A stretch of DNA of 64,000 nucleotides, from the NCBI GenBank assembly GCA_002457145.1, contig NTJP01000005.1:43255-107254 (forward strand), written 5' to 3'. Below are positions 1 through 9,063 of this stretch, piece by piece (position 1 is the first letter of the stretch; each line of letters opens with the position of its first letter). A program made the position numbers and the translations under genes. The DNA comes from Marine Group II euryarchaeote MED-G38 (GTDB lineage: Archaea; Thermoplasmatota; Poseidoniia; Poseidoniales; Thalassarchaeaceae). The notes under the pieces were generated by a model. The model saw nothing but the letters and a program-made list of their open reading frames with translations, was not told the origin of the DNA and did no database searches.

Positions 1-130
1 ACTATGATTATCAGAAATATGATGTTTGATGAGTTTATAATATAATGTAGATTTTCTATTATGTAATGTAATTATTGACAATGAAATATTATATAGGTAC
101 TTTCATATCTATAATTATTTATTAACAATT

Positions 131-1426
131 TTATATCGTCTTATTTGAATTTACAATAATTCCATTAATCATTGTTTTACTTATAGAATTAATACCAGGG
201 GTCTGACACCAACCATCAATATATGATGACGCAATAATATTCAAATCAGCAGGTGAACCTATAGATAGAGTTCCTCTCATCTCATTCGAATCAAATAATG
301 TTGAAGCTGGATTTCTAGTTGATGCTACTAAAGATGTTAATGGATTAATATCCAATCTGTGCGTTAGAAGACTACCAATGAATGGCATAGACAATGAAGA
401 GTAGTTAGGATTAAAATCAGATGCAATAGCAAAATTCCAACATTCATCAATACATTTCTGTATTGGTAAATCTATTTTTTTTCCTAAAATATATGGTGTA
501 CCGGGTAAAAAAGTTTGCATTGTACCATTTTTTGAGGCTAAATTTCTAGAATCATCATTTGAAAATGCCACATGATCGCCACTTACTGATCCTAATTCAG
601 AAGCAAGTTTCAAACCATTAGAATCCACAAACTCATCTACATGTAATCTAGATTTAAGTCCCACTTCATGCGATGCCTTAACAATTCTTTCAGTATCTTC
701 TAAACTAAACCAACCAGGCTCACAAAATACATCGACCCATTTAGCTAACTTATTTTCATATACATTAGGTAATTGAATTTCAATTAATTCTTCAATGTAT
801 TCGTTTTTATTTTTGTCTGTAGGAAAGTCATGTGCCCCTAACCATGTCGAAAATATATTACAATGTGAGGTCTCGGCTAATGATGATACAACCTTTAATA
901 ATATATCTTCAGTATTATTAGACAATCCATATCCACTTTTTGCTTCCAAAGTCGTAGTACCATGCATCATTGCAATATCTAATCTTTCACTAGCTTTTGA
1001 TAAAAGTTTAGAGAATTTGGTATTTCTTGTACTCTCAACAGTTTTTTTTATGCCCCCTCCTAATTTAGATATATCGTGATAAGATAAGCCTTGTTGTCTC
1101 ATAGATAACTCATTATATCTATCTCCCGACCAAACTAGATGTGTATGGCTATCAACTAATCCTGGTATAATCGCTTTTCCTTCAGCATCAATAATATCAT
1201 ACCCACTTCTCTTGATATTTCCTCCTTCATACCATGGTATGAATTCGTCTATTACTACATCATTTTGATTAATTGTCTTAATTTTACCATCTTTGATAAT
1301 TATAGCGTTATCCTTAGCATATACAAGGGATTCCTTATCTGACATTTCATAACCTGAAATTGGCTTAGTAATATCTCCTGTGGATAAGTGGGCGATTTCA
1401 CCACAGTTCGTGATGATGGTAGTCAT
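131..1426 (-). CDS. hutI: Imidazolonepropionase (HutI-like amidohydrolase)
   Basis: 431-aa ORF with amidohydrolase motifs (GLVDSHTHLVW, HVDEF, GDHVAFS, ASDFNPNYSS) typical of HutI. Confidence 0.88.
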   Translation of the reverse strand: MTTIITNCGEIAHLSTGDITKPISGYEMSDKESLVYAKDNAIIIKDGKIKTINQNDVVIDEFIPWYEGGNIKRSGYDIIDAEGKAIIPGLVDSHTHLVWSGDRYNELSMRQQGLSYHDISKLGGGIKKTVESTRNTKFSKLLSKASERLDIAMMHGTTTLEAKSGYGLSNNTEDILLKVVSSLAETSHCNIFSTWLGAHDFPTDKNKNEYIEELIEIQLPNVYENKLAKWVDVFCEPGWFSLEDTERIVKASHEVGLKSRLHVDEFVDSNGLKLASELGSVSGDHVAFSNDDSRNLASKNGTMQTFLPGTPYILGKKIDLPIQKCIDECWNFAIASDFNPNYSSLSMPFIGSLLTHRLDINPLTSLVASTRNPASTLFDSNEMRGTLSIGSPADLNIIASSYIDGWCQTPGINSISKTMINGIIVNSNKTI

Positions 1427-1476
1427 GTCTTGTGGGAGCAGTTATACTTCAAAGGGATAACCCCCTACGGGTAAAC

Positions 1477-2484
1477 ATGAAGGGTGCGGTGTTAGGTATT
1501 GAAAGTACAGCACATACTCTCTCGTTTGGAATGGTCGATATGGATGGAAAACTATCATCCTCATTTTCAAATTTATTTAGACCAGAAGAAGGAGGCATTC
1601 ACCCAAGAGAAGCAGCTGATCATCATTGTCTAAAAGCTTCGAATTTACTAGAAAATATAATGTCCACTGAATTTTTTAATAGCAATGAAATTGAAGCAGT
1701 AGCATTTAGTCAAGGCCCGGGTTTAGGGCCATGTTTGAGAGTGGGTGCAAGTATTGCGCGTACTCTTTCAAAAGTATGGAATGTCCCTCTAATAGGAGTA
1801 AATCATTGTGTGGCTCATATTGAAATTGGTAAAAATCAAACAGGATGTAAAGATCCTGTTCTGTTGTACGTAAGTGGAGGAAATACTCAGGTTATAGCAA
1901 GCTCTAGGAATAAGTATAGAGTCATGGGTGAAACATTAGATATCGGAATAGGAAACATGTTAGATAAGTTTGCAAGAACACAAGGAATTCCATTTCCTGG
2001 AGGTCCAGAAATAGAGATTTTAGCGAATAGATTTGCATTAAATCATGATATCAATGCTAATTTTATTAATCTTCCATATGGAGTTCAAGGCATGGATATT
2101 GGTTTTTCAGGTATGTTAACTGCAGCCGAAAGAAAAATTATTGATGGAAATTCTCTCGAATCCATATGTTGGTCATTACAAGAGCATGCATTCGCTTCAT
2201 GTATTGAGGTTGCAGAAAGAGCGATGGCACATACAGGTAAGAATGAATTACTATTAGGAGGAGGAGTGGCGTGTAATTCCAGAATTCGGGAAATGGCAGA
2301 AATAATGTGCGAAGAACGCGGTGCCAAAGCATATTGGCCAGAAAAAAGATTTTGTATTGACAATGGTACTATGATTGCTGAATTAGGAAGATTATTGCAT
2401 AAAGTAGGATATAGTACTAATTTAAGTGATAGTGCTATTAATCCTATGTTAAGGACAGACCACACAGAAATAATATGGGATTAA
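1477..2484 (+). CDS. kae1: tRNA N6-threonylcarbamoyladenosine biosynthesis protein Kae1/TsaD
   Basis: MKGAVLGIESTAHTLSFG..., HPREAADHH, SQGPGLGPCLRVG, NHCVAHIEIG, YVSGGNTQVI; start set to internal ATG that matches the Kae1 N-terminus rather than ORF start 1432. Confidence 0.93.
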   Translation: MKGAVLGIESTAHTLSFGMVDMDGKLSSSFSNLFRPEEGGIHPREAADHHCLKASNLLENIMSTEFFNSNEIEAVAFSQGPGLGPCLRVGASIARTLSKVWNVPLIGVNHCVAHIEIGKNQTGCKDPVLLYVSGGNTQVIASSRNKYRVMGETLDIGIGNMLDKFARTQGIPFPGGPEIEILANRFALNHDINANFINLPYGVQGMDIGFSGMLTAAERKIIDGNSLESICWSLQEHAFASCIEVAERAMAHTGKNELLLGGGVACNSRIREMAEIMCEERGAKAYWPEKRFCIDNGTMIAELGRLLHKVGYSTNLSDSAINPMLRTDHTEIIWD

Positions 2485-2534
2485 GAAGACTTATCAAACC
2501 CTATTAATTGGAGAGTACGGAGATTGATTAAAAG

Positions 2535-3353
2535 GTGCAGCGTAGAAGGAGGCCTAAAGTAGCACCACGTAACGTTTTTGGAGGTAATATACCTCCAAGA
2601 CCTCAAAAAAAATCTAAAGATTCAGTTGCTAACAAAAATGTTAAGAAACCTAGTCAAGGTACATTAAAGGCCCCATTACCACCTAAAATTGTTCAGAAAG
2701 AAGAGCCAAAAAAACTTAGTGAAAATGAAATTATTATTAATAAAAGTAAAGAGGATAAAACTCTAATAAAAGACCATGAAGAAAATTTAGAAATAGAAAA
2801 AACTCAGAAGGATAATCTAACTGTAGAAGATAAGTTATCAGAAGATAATAAGATAATAGAAGAAAATATACTTGGTAGAAAATCTAAAAAGAAAAGTATA
2901 GGATTACAGAAGAAAGTAGAGCATGAAATTGAAGAAGAAGTGGTTTTACCTAGTTCAAAGGCCATGGAATTGATAGAAAAAAGTAGAATCCGAGCAACTG
3001 AAAAAACACAGATAAAAGTGACAGATAAAAAGCCCAAAACAGTTACTGAAGTAGTAAGAAAACCTAGACCTAGATCAAGGCAAAAAACATATCAACCAGC
3101 AACTAGGTTAAAACGTTTAGATAGAAGTAAACATATGGAATATAAGTATGAAATGCGTGCATTATTAGTTGAAATAAATGTAATGGAAGAATACAGATCA
3201 AATCTTTTAGCAAGTATTTGGGCAAAGGGAGAACGTAAATCTACAAAGGAAGCCAAAGGTTACATAGATGAAAAGCTACTCGAAGGTATTTTAGATGAAA
3301 AACAACATAAATCATTATCAAGAGTGATAGAGAACTATACAACAAGAAGGTGA
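2535..3353 (+). CDS. Lys/Glu-rich hypothetical protein with a conserved-looking basic C-terminus
   Basis: 272-aa ORF, low-complexity charged N-terminal two thirds, compact C-terminal ~80 aa; no family recognised. Confidence 0.65.
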   Translation: MQRRRRPKVAPRNVFGGNIPPRPQKKSKDSVANKNVKKPSQGTLKAPLPPKIVQKEEPKKLSENEIIINKSKEDKTLIKDHEENLEIEKTQKDNLTVEDKLSEDNKIIEENILGRKSKKKSIGLQKKVEHEIEEEVVLPSSKAMELIEKSRIRATEKTQIKVTDKKPKTVTEVVRKPRPRSRQKTYQPATRLKRLDRSKHMEYKYEMRALLVEINVMEEYRSNLLASIWAKGERKSTKEAKGYIDEKLLEGILDEKQHKSLSRVIENYTTRR

Positions 3354-3357
3354 TTAT

Positions 3358-3837
3358 TTGAAAATAGAAAAAGATAAAGTAGTAACGGTACATTATACAG
3401 GAACATTTCCGAATTCTGATGAAATATTCGATTCAAGTAAAGATAGAGAGCCTATGGAATTTTTAGTTGGTCATAATAATATGATAATGGGCTTCGAACA
3501 AGAACTTTTGGGAGCTCAAAAAGGAGAAAAAAGAGATTTTACATTGATACCAGAACAAGCATACGGACATCGAAATGAAGATGCAATACAAGAAATGCCC
3601 AAAGATCAATTTCCTCCTGATTTAGAGGTTGGAATGATGTTCCAAGCGCAAAGTGACCAGGGGCCAATGCAATTTTCGATAAATGAAATATTAGAAGAAA
3701 CAGTCAAAATTGATTTTAACCATCCTATGGCAGGTAAAACATTACAATTTAGTGTAGATGTAATAAGCATAAGAGATGCAACTGAAGAAGAAATATTACA
3801 TGGTCACTCGCATGGAGCAAATGGGCACCAACATTGA
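3358..3837 (+). CDS. FKBP-type (SlyD-like) peptidyl-prolyl cis-trans isomerase
   Basis: VTVHYTGTFPNSDEIFDSS...PMEFLVGHNNMIMGFEQELLGAQKGEKRDFTLIPEQAYG; His-rich tail; TTG start. Confidence 0.92.
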   Translation: MKIEKDKVVTVHYTGTFPNSDEIFDSSKDREPMEFLVGHNNMIMGFEQELLGAQKGEKRDFTLIPEQAYGHRNEDAIQEMPKDQFPPDLEVGMMFQAQSDQGPMQFSINEILEETVKIDFNHPMAGKTLQFSVDVISIRDATEEEILHGHSHGANGHQH

Positions 3838-5378
3838 ACGCATATTTCATGACCAATTGCCTCTCCGATAGTTCTATGGGAAATATGAGTAGTCCTGGAA
3901 AACCACCTTTTACGAGTGGTATTTATCACGAAATGTACCGTAAAAAAGTTTGGACAATGAGGCAATATGCTGGTTTTTCATCTGCAAAAGAAACTAATTC
4001 GAGGTTTTTATCATTATTGACTAACGGGCAAACTGGCCTCTCTGTAGCATTTGATTTACCAACACAATTAGGACTTGATTCGGATGATGATTTATCATTA
4101 GGAGAGGTTGGTAAAGTGGGTGTCGCCATAGATTCTATTCATGATATGAAAATATTATTCAAAGATATCAACTTAGGAGAAATATCAACGTCTATGACGA
4201 TTAATGCACCGGCAACCACATTATTAGCGCTTTATGTAGCACTTGCAGATGAAAAAGGCATACCTAGGAAAGAACTGAGAGGAACTGTACAGAATGATAT
4301 ATTAAAAGAATATATTGCAAGAGGATTATACATTTTTCCTCCTGAACATTCTTTAAGACTCACTACAGATTTAATGAAATGGTGTAATAAAAATACTCCT
4401 AAATGGAATACTATTTCTATAAGTGGTTATCATCTTAGAGAAGCTGGTTGTACAGCATCCGAAGAGTTGGCCTTGACTCTTACAAACGCTTTATATTATA
4501 CTCGATGTGCAATCAATAGTGGACTAAAAATTGATGAATTTGCACCACGTATGTCATTCTTTTTTGGATGCCACAATAATTTCTTTGAAGAAATCTGTAA
4601 ATTTAGGGCTGCAAGAACTTTGTGGTATGATATCATGTCGGAATTTAATCCCAAAAATATTAAATCTTCGATGCTTAGATTCCATACTCAAACTTCTGGA
4701 GTAACATTAACAGCACAGCAGCCAATGGTGAATGCAATTAGAGTGGCATACCAAGCATTATCAGCAGTACTTGGAGGAACACAATCATTACACACCAATA
4801 GCTTTGATGAAGCATTAGGATTACCGACTGAAGAGTCAGCTACTCTTGCATTAAGAACTCAACAAATAATTGCATCTGAAATCGGAATAATAGAAAATAT
4901 AGATCCATTGACTGGATCTATAATGATAGAAAATAAAACTAAAAATATCATGGCTGAGGTTAGGAAGATAATGTCAGAAATTGAGGATAATGGGGGTTCT
5001 ATGAATTGTATTATTTCAGGATATCAACAAAAAATGATTCATGAGAGTGCGTGGAAACATATGAAAAATGTAGAAAATAAAGATATTGAGGTTGTAGGTG
5101 TCAACAAATATGAAGAAAATAATAAAGAAGATTTTGAAGCTCAACGATTGGATATAAATAATACTAGAAAGCAAATTATTCACTTACAAGAATTGAAAAA
5201 AAATAGAAATGAAGACGCCATCAAGAACGCATTACAAGAATTAAGTAGAGTATGTAAGAGTGAAGAAAATATTATGGATTCAATTATATCAGCAGTGAAG
5301 GCTGAAGCTACAGTGGGTGAAATTAATAATGTTATGAAAGACGTTTTTGGGACCTGGATATCTCCGAGTGGTGTTTAA
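3834..5378 (+). CDS. mutB: Methylmalonyl-CoA mutase, large (catalytic) subunit
   Basis: FTSGIYHEMYRKKVWTMRQYAGFSSAKETN, GQTGLSVAFDLPTQLG, RFHTQTSGVTLTAQQP, GGTQSLHTNSFDEALGLPTEESA; actual start may be ATG at 3849. Confidence 0.93.
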   Translation: MNAYFMTNCLSDSSMGNMSSPGKPPFTSGIYHEMYRKKVWTMRQYAGFSSAKETNSRFLSLLTNGQTGLSVAFDLPTQLGLDSDDDLSLGEVGKVGVAIDSIHDMKILFKDINLGEISTSMTINAPATTLLALYVALADEKGIPRKELRGTVQNDILKEYIARGLYIFPPEHSLRLTTDLMKWCNKNTPKWNTISISGYHLREAGCTASEELALTLTNALYYTRCAINSGLKIDEFAPRMSFFFGCHNNFFEEICKFRAARTLWYDIMSEFNPKNIKSSMLRFHTQTSGVTLTAQQPMVNAIRVAYQALSAVLGGTQSLHTNSFDEALGLPTEESATLALRTQQIIASEIGIIENIDPLTGSIMIENKTKNIMAEVRKIMSEIEDNGGSMNCIISGYQQKMIHESAWKHMKNVENKDIEVVGVNKYEENNKEDFEAQRLDINNTRKQIIHLQELKKNRNEDAIKNALQELSRVCKSEENIMDSIISAVKAEATVGEINNVMKDVFGTWISPSGV

Positions 5379-5780
5379 ATGAGTAATGTTGAAGTAGATC
5401 ATATAGGAATAGCCACGGAGTCTATAAAACATAGTAGTGTATTTTGGGAGTGTTTAGGATTCACTAGTTCGGGGGAAGAAATAGTAGAGGAACAGGGCGT
5501 AAAGATTAGATTTCTTACTGGAAAACAAGGTTCAAAGATAGAATTACTAGAGCCTCTAAAAGAAGATACTCCGATAGGAAAATTCATTAGAAATAGAGGC
5601 CCAGGAATACAACAATTAGCAATTAAAGTAGTTGATATAAATAAAATTGTTTTAGAATTAAAAAAGTCAGGTATAAGAATAATTAATGAAAAACCAAGTA
5701 TAGGTGCAAATGGGAAACTAATCTCATTTATTCACCCTTCCTCTACTGGAGGAGTCCTGGTAGAATTAATTCAAGATTAA
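5379..5780 (+). CDS. mce: Methylmalonyl-CoA epimerase
   Basis: VDHIGIATESIKHSSVFWECLGF, IRNRGPGIQQLAIKV; glyoxalase fold signature, directly after the mutase. Confidence 0.9.
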   Translation: MSNVEVDHIGIATESIKHSSVFWECLGFTSSGEEIVEEQGVKIRFLTGKQGSKIELLEPLKEDTPIGKFIRNRGPGIQQLAIKVVDINKIVLELKKSGIRIINEKPSIGANGKLISFIHPSSTGGVLVELIQD

Positions 5781-5819
5781 ATTAACAATAATCAAAAGTA
5801 AAAGACACTGGGCCGTATT

Positions 5820-6119
5820 ATGGAAACACTAATATGTCGTTTTGAAAAATTAGAAAATATCAAATCTGAAGTATTGGATAATGAAATTATGTTTCTGGCT
5901 GATACCTTAGAGATGTTAAGAATAACAGATGAAATATCTAACGATGCATTCTTAGATGCTGGTATGATACAAGGTGGATTATCGATAATATCTAATCTAT
6001 TATCTCAAGGCCTTAATCCAGAAGATGTTCGAAACCAAATAAATAGATTAAAACAAAAAAGTATTGCATTATCAAAAACTTATCCAGAATTAGATAAATT
6101 GATTGAAGAAAGAAGATAA
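5820..6119 (+). CDS. Hypothetical protein (99 aa, alpha-helical)
   Basis: Intact ORF in operon-like spacing; no recognised family. Confidence 0.55.
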   Translation: METLICRFEKLENIKSEVLDNEIMFLADTLEMLRITDEISNDAFLDAGMIQGGLSIISNLLSQGLNPEDVRNQINRLKQKSIALSKTYPELDKLIEERR

Positions 6120-6160
6120 TACTTAGGTAATATTCAGGTAATACTTGAGTAATATTTAAT
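6117..6160. repeat. Four phased 11-bp tandem repeats (TAATACTTAGG / TAATATTCAGG / TAATACTTGAG / TAATATTTAAT); candidate operator
   Basis: Read directly: units at 6117-6127, 6128-6138, 6139-6149 and 6150-6160, with no gaps, just upstream of the RHH ORF at 6184. Confidence 0.7.
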
Positions 6161-6183
6161 AATAAAATCTAGTTCCAATAATT

Positions 6184-6357
6184 ATGCCTAAAGTTAGTTT
6201 AGATATGCCTCAACAAATTATTGAGGACCTAAGAAAACATGTTGGAGACGATAGGAAATATGTAAGTTTGGCGGATGCCATTAGAACAGGTTGTAGAAAA
6301 TTGTTAGATCAATTGGATGAAATTGACGCACGTCATGGGAGGATTGAGAATGAATAA
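6184..6357 (+). CDS. Small ribbon-helix-helix (CopG/RHH-like) DNA-binding protein, 57 aa
   Basis: Translation MPKVSLDMPQQIIEDLRKHVGDDRKYVSLADAIRTGCRKLLDQLDEIDARHGRIENE; RHH-like beta-strand + two helices; missing from the ORF track (below 60 aa); overlaps folE start by 8 nt. Confidence 0.75.
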   Translation: MPKVSLDMPQQIIEDLRKHVGDDRKYVSLADAIRTGCRKLLDQLDEIDARHGRIENE

Positions 6358-6925
6358 TATAGGACGAAAAGAAGCTGAATCTGCAATTAAGACTTTACTG
6401 AAATACTTAGAAGATGACTTTAATAGAGAAGGACTAAAAGAAACTCCTAAAAGAGTCATAGATTCATTTGATGAGATATTTGCTGGTTACCAGCAACGAC
6501 CATCAGAGGTTTTAGCATCAACGTTTAATGCAGAAGGTTACGATGGAATCGTTCTTCTGAGAGATATTGAATTTTATTCTACATGTGAACATCATTTACA
6601 ACCATTTAGCGGTCGAGCACATATTGCTTACATACCCACAGATAGAATTGTTGGGATCAGTAAATTAGCAAGGATTGTAGAATTATACGCGAGAAGATTA
6701 CAGAATCAAGAAAGAATAACAATATCTATTGTAGATGATATTGTTGAAAATTTAAATCCATTAGGAGCAGGGGTGATATTAGAAGCAAGACACGGATGTA
6801 TGCAATGTCGTGGCGTATCCAAACAAAATGCTGTTATGACAACCAGTGCTATGAGAGGGGTATTTTTCGAAGATTCTGGGGCCCGTTCTGAATTAATGCA
6901 ATTAATCAGGAGTAGGGAACTGTGA
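6350..6925 (+). CDS. folE: GTP cyclohydrolase I (FolE)
   Basis: FYSTCEHHLQPFSGRAHIAYIP, GISKLARIVELYARRLQNQER, HGCMQCRGV; start set at ATG 6350 (MNNIGRKEAES). Confidence 0.95.
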   Translation: MNNIGRKEAESAIKTLLKYLEDDFNREGLKETPKRVIDSFDEIFAGYQQRPSEVLASTFNAEGYDGIVLLRDIEFYSTCEHHLQPFSGRAHIAYIPTDRIVGISKLARIVELYARRLQNQERITISIVDDIVENLNPLGAGVILEARHGCMQCRGVSKQNAVMTTSAMRGVFFEDSGARSELMQLIRSREL

Positions 6926-7518
6926 GCACCTACCCCATTGTTGAGATATTTCACTCAGTTCAAGGTGAAGCATTTCATACTGGGGTTCCACATGTATTTA
7001 TCAGATTTGGTAACTGTAATTTAAGATGTGAATGGTGTGATACAGACTTTCTAACATTTCATGAAATGTCGTTAGAACAAATAATCAATCAAGTAGTATC
7101 ATACAATTGTAAAAGAGTTATTTTTACAGGTGGAGAACCTTGTATGCAGGATTTGAATACAATAGGTAAAGAATTAAAGAAATATGATATTCATCTCTCT
7201 GTCGAAACCAACGGAACTATAAGAGTCCCAAATATCATAGATTGGATTTGCGTCTCTCCAAAAGATCAAATTTATCCAAATGTGAATATTGAACAACGTA
7301 CTGGAGACGAATTAAAGGTTGTTTATTGTGGACAAGATCTTTCAATTTATGATGATATTAAAAAAGGATTCAAACATCATTACATACAACCTTGTTACAT
7401 AGAGAACGATAGTATTGAATCGAATGGAAGAAGTTTTAGTATAGTTGAAAAAGTGGTAAAGTCTAATCCGGGATGGAGACTATCATTACAAACTCATAAA
7501 TGGATGGGAGTTGATTGA
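6922..7518 (+). CDS. queE: 7-carboxy-7-deazaguanine synthase (QueE), radical SAM
   Basis: EIFHSVQGEAFHTGVPHVFIRFGNCNLRCEWCDTDF; GTG start overlapping folE stop. Confidence 0.94.
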   Translation: MSTYPIVEIFHSVQGEAFHTGVPHVFIRFGNCNLRCEWCDTDFLTFHEMSLEQIINQVVSYNCKRVIFTGGEPCMQDLNTIGKELKKYDIHLSVETNGTIRVPNIIDWICVSPKDQIYPNVNIEQRTGDELKVVYCGQDLSIYDDIKKGFKHHYIQPCYIENDSIESNGRSFSIVEKVVKSNPGWRLSLQTHKWMGVD

Positions 7519-8607
7519 ATGAGAGTAGTTATGGCATTAAGCGGAGGAATGGATTCTACAGGGCTATTACTACGTCTTTTATCAGATGGATATAAAGTGA
7601 CATGTTTAATATATGATTATGGTCAAAAGCATATTATAGAAATTGAAAGGGCTCTTCAGAATTTAACTTATATAAATAATAACGGGATCAAAGTAGACCA
7701 TAAAGTAGTAAATCTATCTAGTGTAATGGGATTATTTCATTCATCATTAATTAAAAATAATGAAGAAATTCCTGAAGGCCACTATGAGGAAGAACAAATG
7801 AAATCAACAGTTGTGCCAAATAGGAATGCGATTTTCGCCTCAATTTTGTATGGTTATGCGTTGAGTATTGGATTAAAAGAAGATACTAATGTAAAAATAG
7901 CATTAGGAGTTCACTCAGGAGACCACGTTATATATCCAGATTGCAGACCAGAGTTTTATGAGTTATTAGAACAAGCCTTTGCAAAAGGCAATTGGAACTC
8001 CGAAAAAGTTTCTTTGCACTTGCCTTATATTGATGGAAATAAAGAAACAATATTAAGGGATTCTATCAATTCATGTAGAAAATTAAGACTTGATTTTGAT
8101 ACTGTTTTTGCTAATACGAATACCTCTTATAACCCTGATTCTAATGGTAGATCTTCGGGCACTAGTGGTGCCGATATTGAAAGAATACTAGCATTCTATT
8201 CTATTGGTAAGAAAGACCCAGTGGAATATGTAAAGCCATGGGAAAATGTATTATCTGAAGCTTTAAAAACTAAATTAAGATATAATGTAATGAAAGAAAA
8301 TGGAACCGAGCAGCCATTCACAGGTGAGTATGATAAACACTTCAAAGAAGGGGTTTATACCTGTTATGATTGTGGTAAGAAATTATTTTCATCTAAATCT
8401 AAATTTGATTCCGGATGTGGCTGGCCAGCATTTTCTGAAGAATTTGATAATGCAGGTATAATAAAAATAAATGATAATTCCTATGGAATGAATAGAATTG
8501 AAGTAAGATGTAGTGGATGTGAATCACATTTAGGCCATCTTTTCCATGAATCAAAAGGTCCAAGATATTGCATAAATTCTATATGTTTAAAATTCGAGGG
8601 AAAGTAA
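7519..8607 (+). CDS. QueC-like 7-cyano-7-deazaguanine synthase fused to MsrB (peptide-methionine (R)-S-oxide reductase)
   Basis: N-terminal QueC PP-loop LSGGMDSTG and VPNRNAIFAS; C-terminal complete MsrB (NGTEQPFTGEY, CYDC, GCGWPAF, CSGCESHLGHLF, RYCINS). Confidence 0.92.
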   Translation: MRVVMALSGGMDSTGLLLRLLSDGYKVTCLIYDYGQKHIIEIERALQNLTYINNNGIKVDHKVVNLSSVMGLFHSSLIKNNEEIPEGHYEEEQMKSTVVPNRNAIFASILYGYALSIGLKEDTNVKIALGVHSGDHVIYPDCRPEFYELLEQAFAKGNWNSEKVSLHLPYIDGNKETILRDSINSCRKLRLDFDTVFANTNTSYNPDSNGRSSGTSGADIERILAFYSIGKKDPVEYVKPWENVLSEALKTKLRYNVMKENGTEQPFTGEYDKHFKEGVYTCYDCGKKLFSSKSKFDSGCGWPAFSEEFDNAGIIKINDNSYGMNRIEVRCSGCESHLGHLFHESKGPRYCINSICLKFEGK

Positions 8608-9063
8608 ATGGTAACTAAAATAATGAGATGGGTAGAAACTGATACAGGGCATAGAGTTCCTAATCATAAAAGTAAATGTAGACATTTTCATGGCCATAGA
8701 TATAGATGGGAGGCCGTTATTGAGGGTGATGTTGTTAGTCAAAAAGGTGTTTCTGATGAAGGTATGTTAATGGATTTTTCAGATATTTCAATTATTCTTA
8801 ATACGGAGATACACGACATAGTAGATCATTCATTCTTAGTTTATGAGAATGATTTGGAGGCGCTTAAAGCACTAGAAATATTGGAACCGGGACATAGAAC
8901 CTTGGTATTACCATTCATCCCAACAGCTGAAAACCTAGCCAGATGGGCTTTTGAAAAAGTTGAGAAACATATTAAAAGTTCGTATCAAAACAAGTTAAGG
9001 TTAGTTTCTTTTAATGTTAGAGAAACCCCCAAATCATGGGCTAGTTGGACTCCTGATCTTTAG
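8608..9063 (+). CDS. queD: 6-carboxytetrahydropterin synthase (QueD/PTPS family)
   Basis: TGHRVPNHKSKCRHFHGHRYRWEAVIEG, MDFSDI, DHSFL, PTAENLARW. Confidence 0.93.
   Translation: MVTKIMRWVETDTGHRVPNHKSKCRHFHGHRYRWEAVIEGDVVSQKGVSDEGMLMDFSDISIILNTEIHDIVDHSFLVYENDLEALKALEILEPGHRTLVLPFIPTAENLARWAFEKVEKHIKSSYQNKLRLVSFNVRETPKSWASWTPDL

Noticed and set aside
795-1079. 94-aa plus-strand ORF
   Set aside because: Antisense to hutI, which has strong family motifs; no independent support.
2085-2465. 126-aa minus-strand ORF
   Set aside because: Antisense to kae1, a clear conserved gene.
2535-3100. Low-complexity Lys/Glu-rich region as a possible repeat array
   Set aside because: Compositional bias only; no consistent repeat unit.
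3834-5378. Possible truncated methylmalonyl-CoA mutase pseudogene (short N-terminus)
   Set aside because: The catalytic core is complete and the split large/small subunit arrangement is common in archaea; the small subunit is likely elsewhere.
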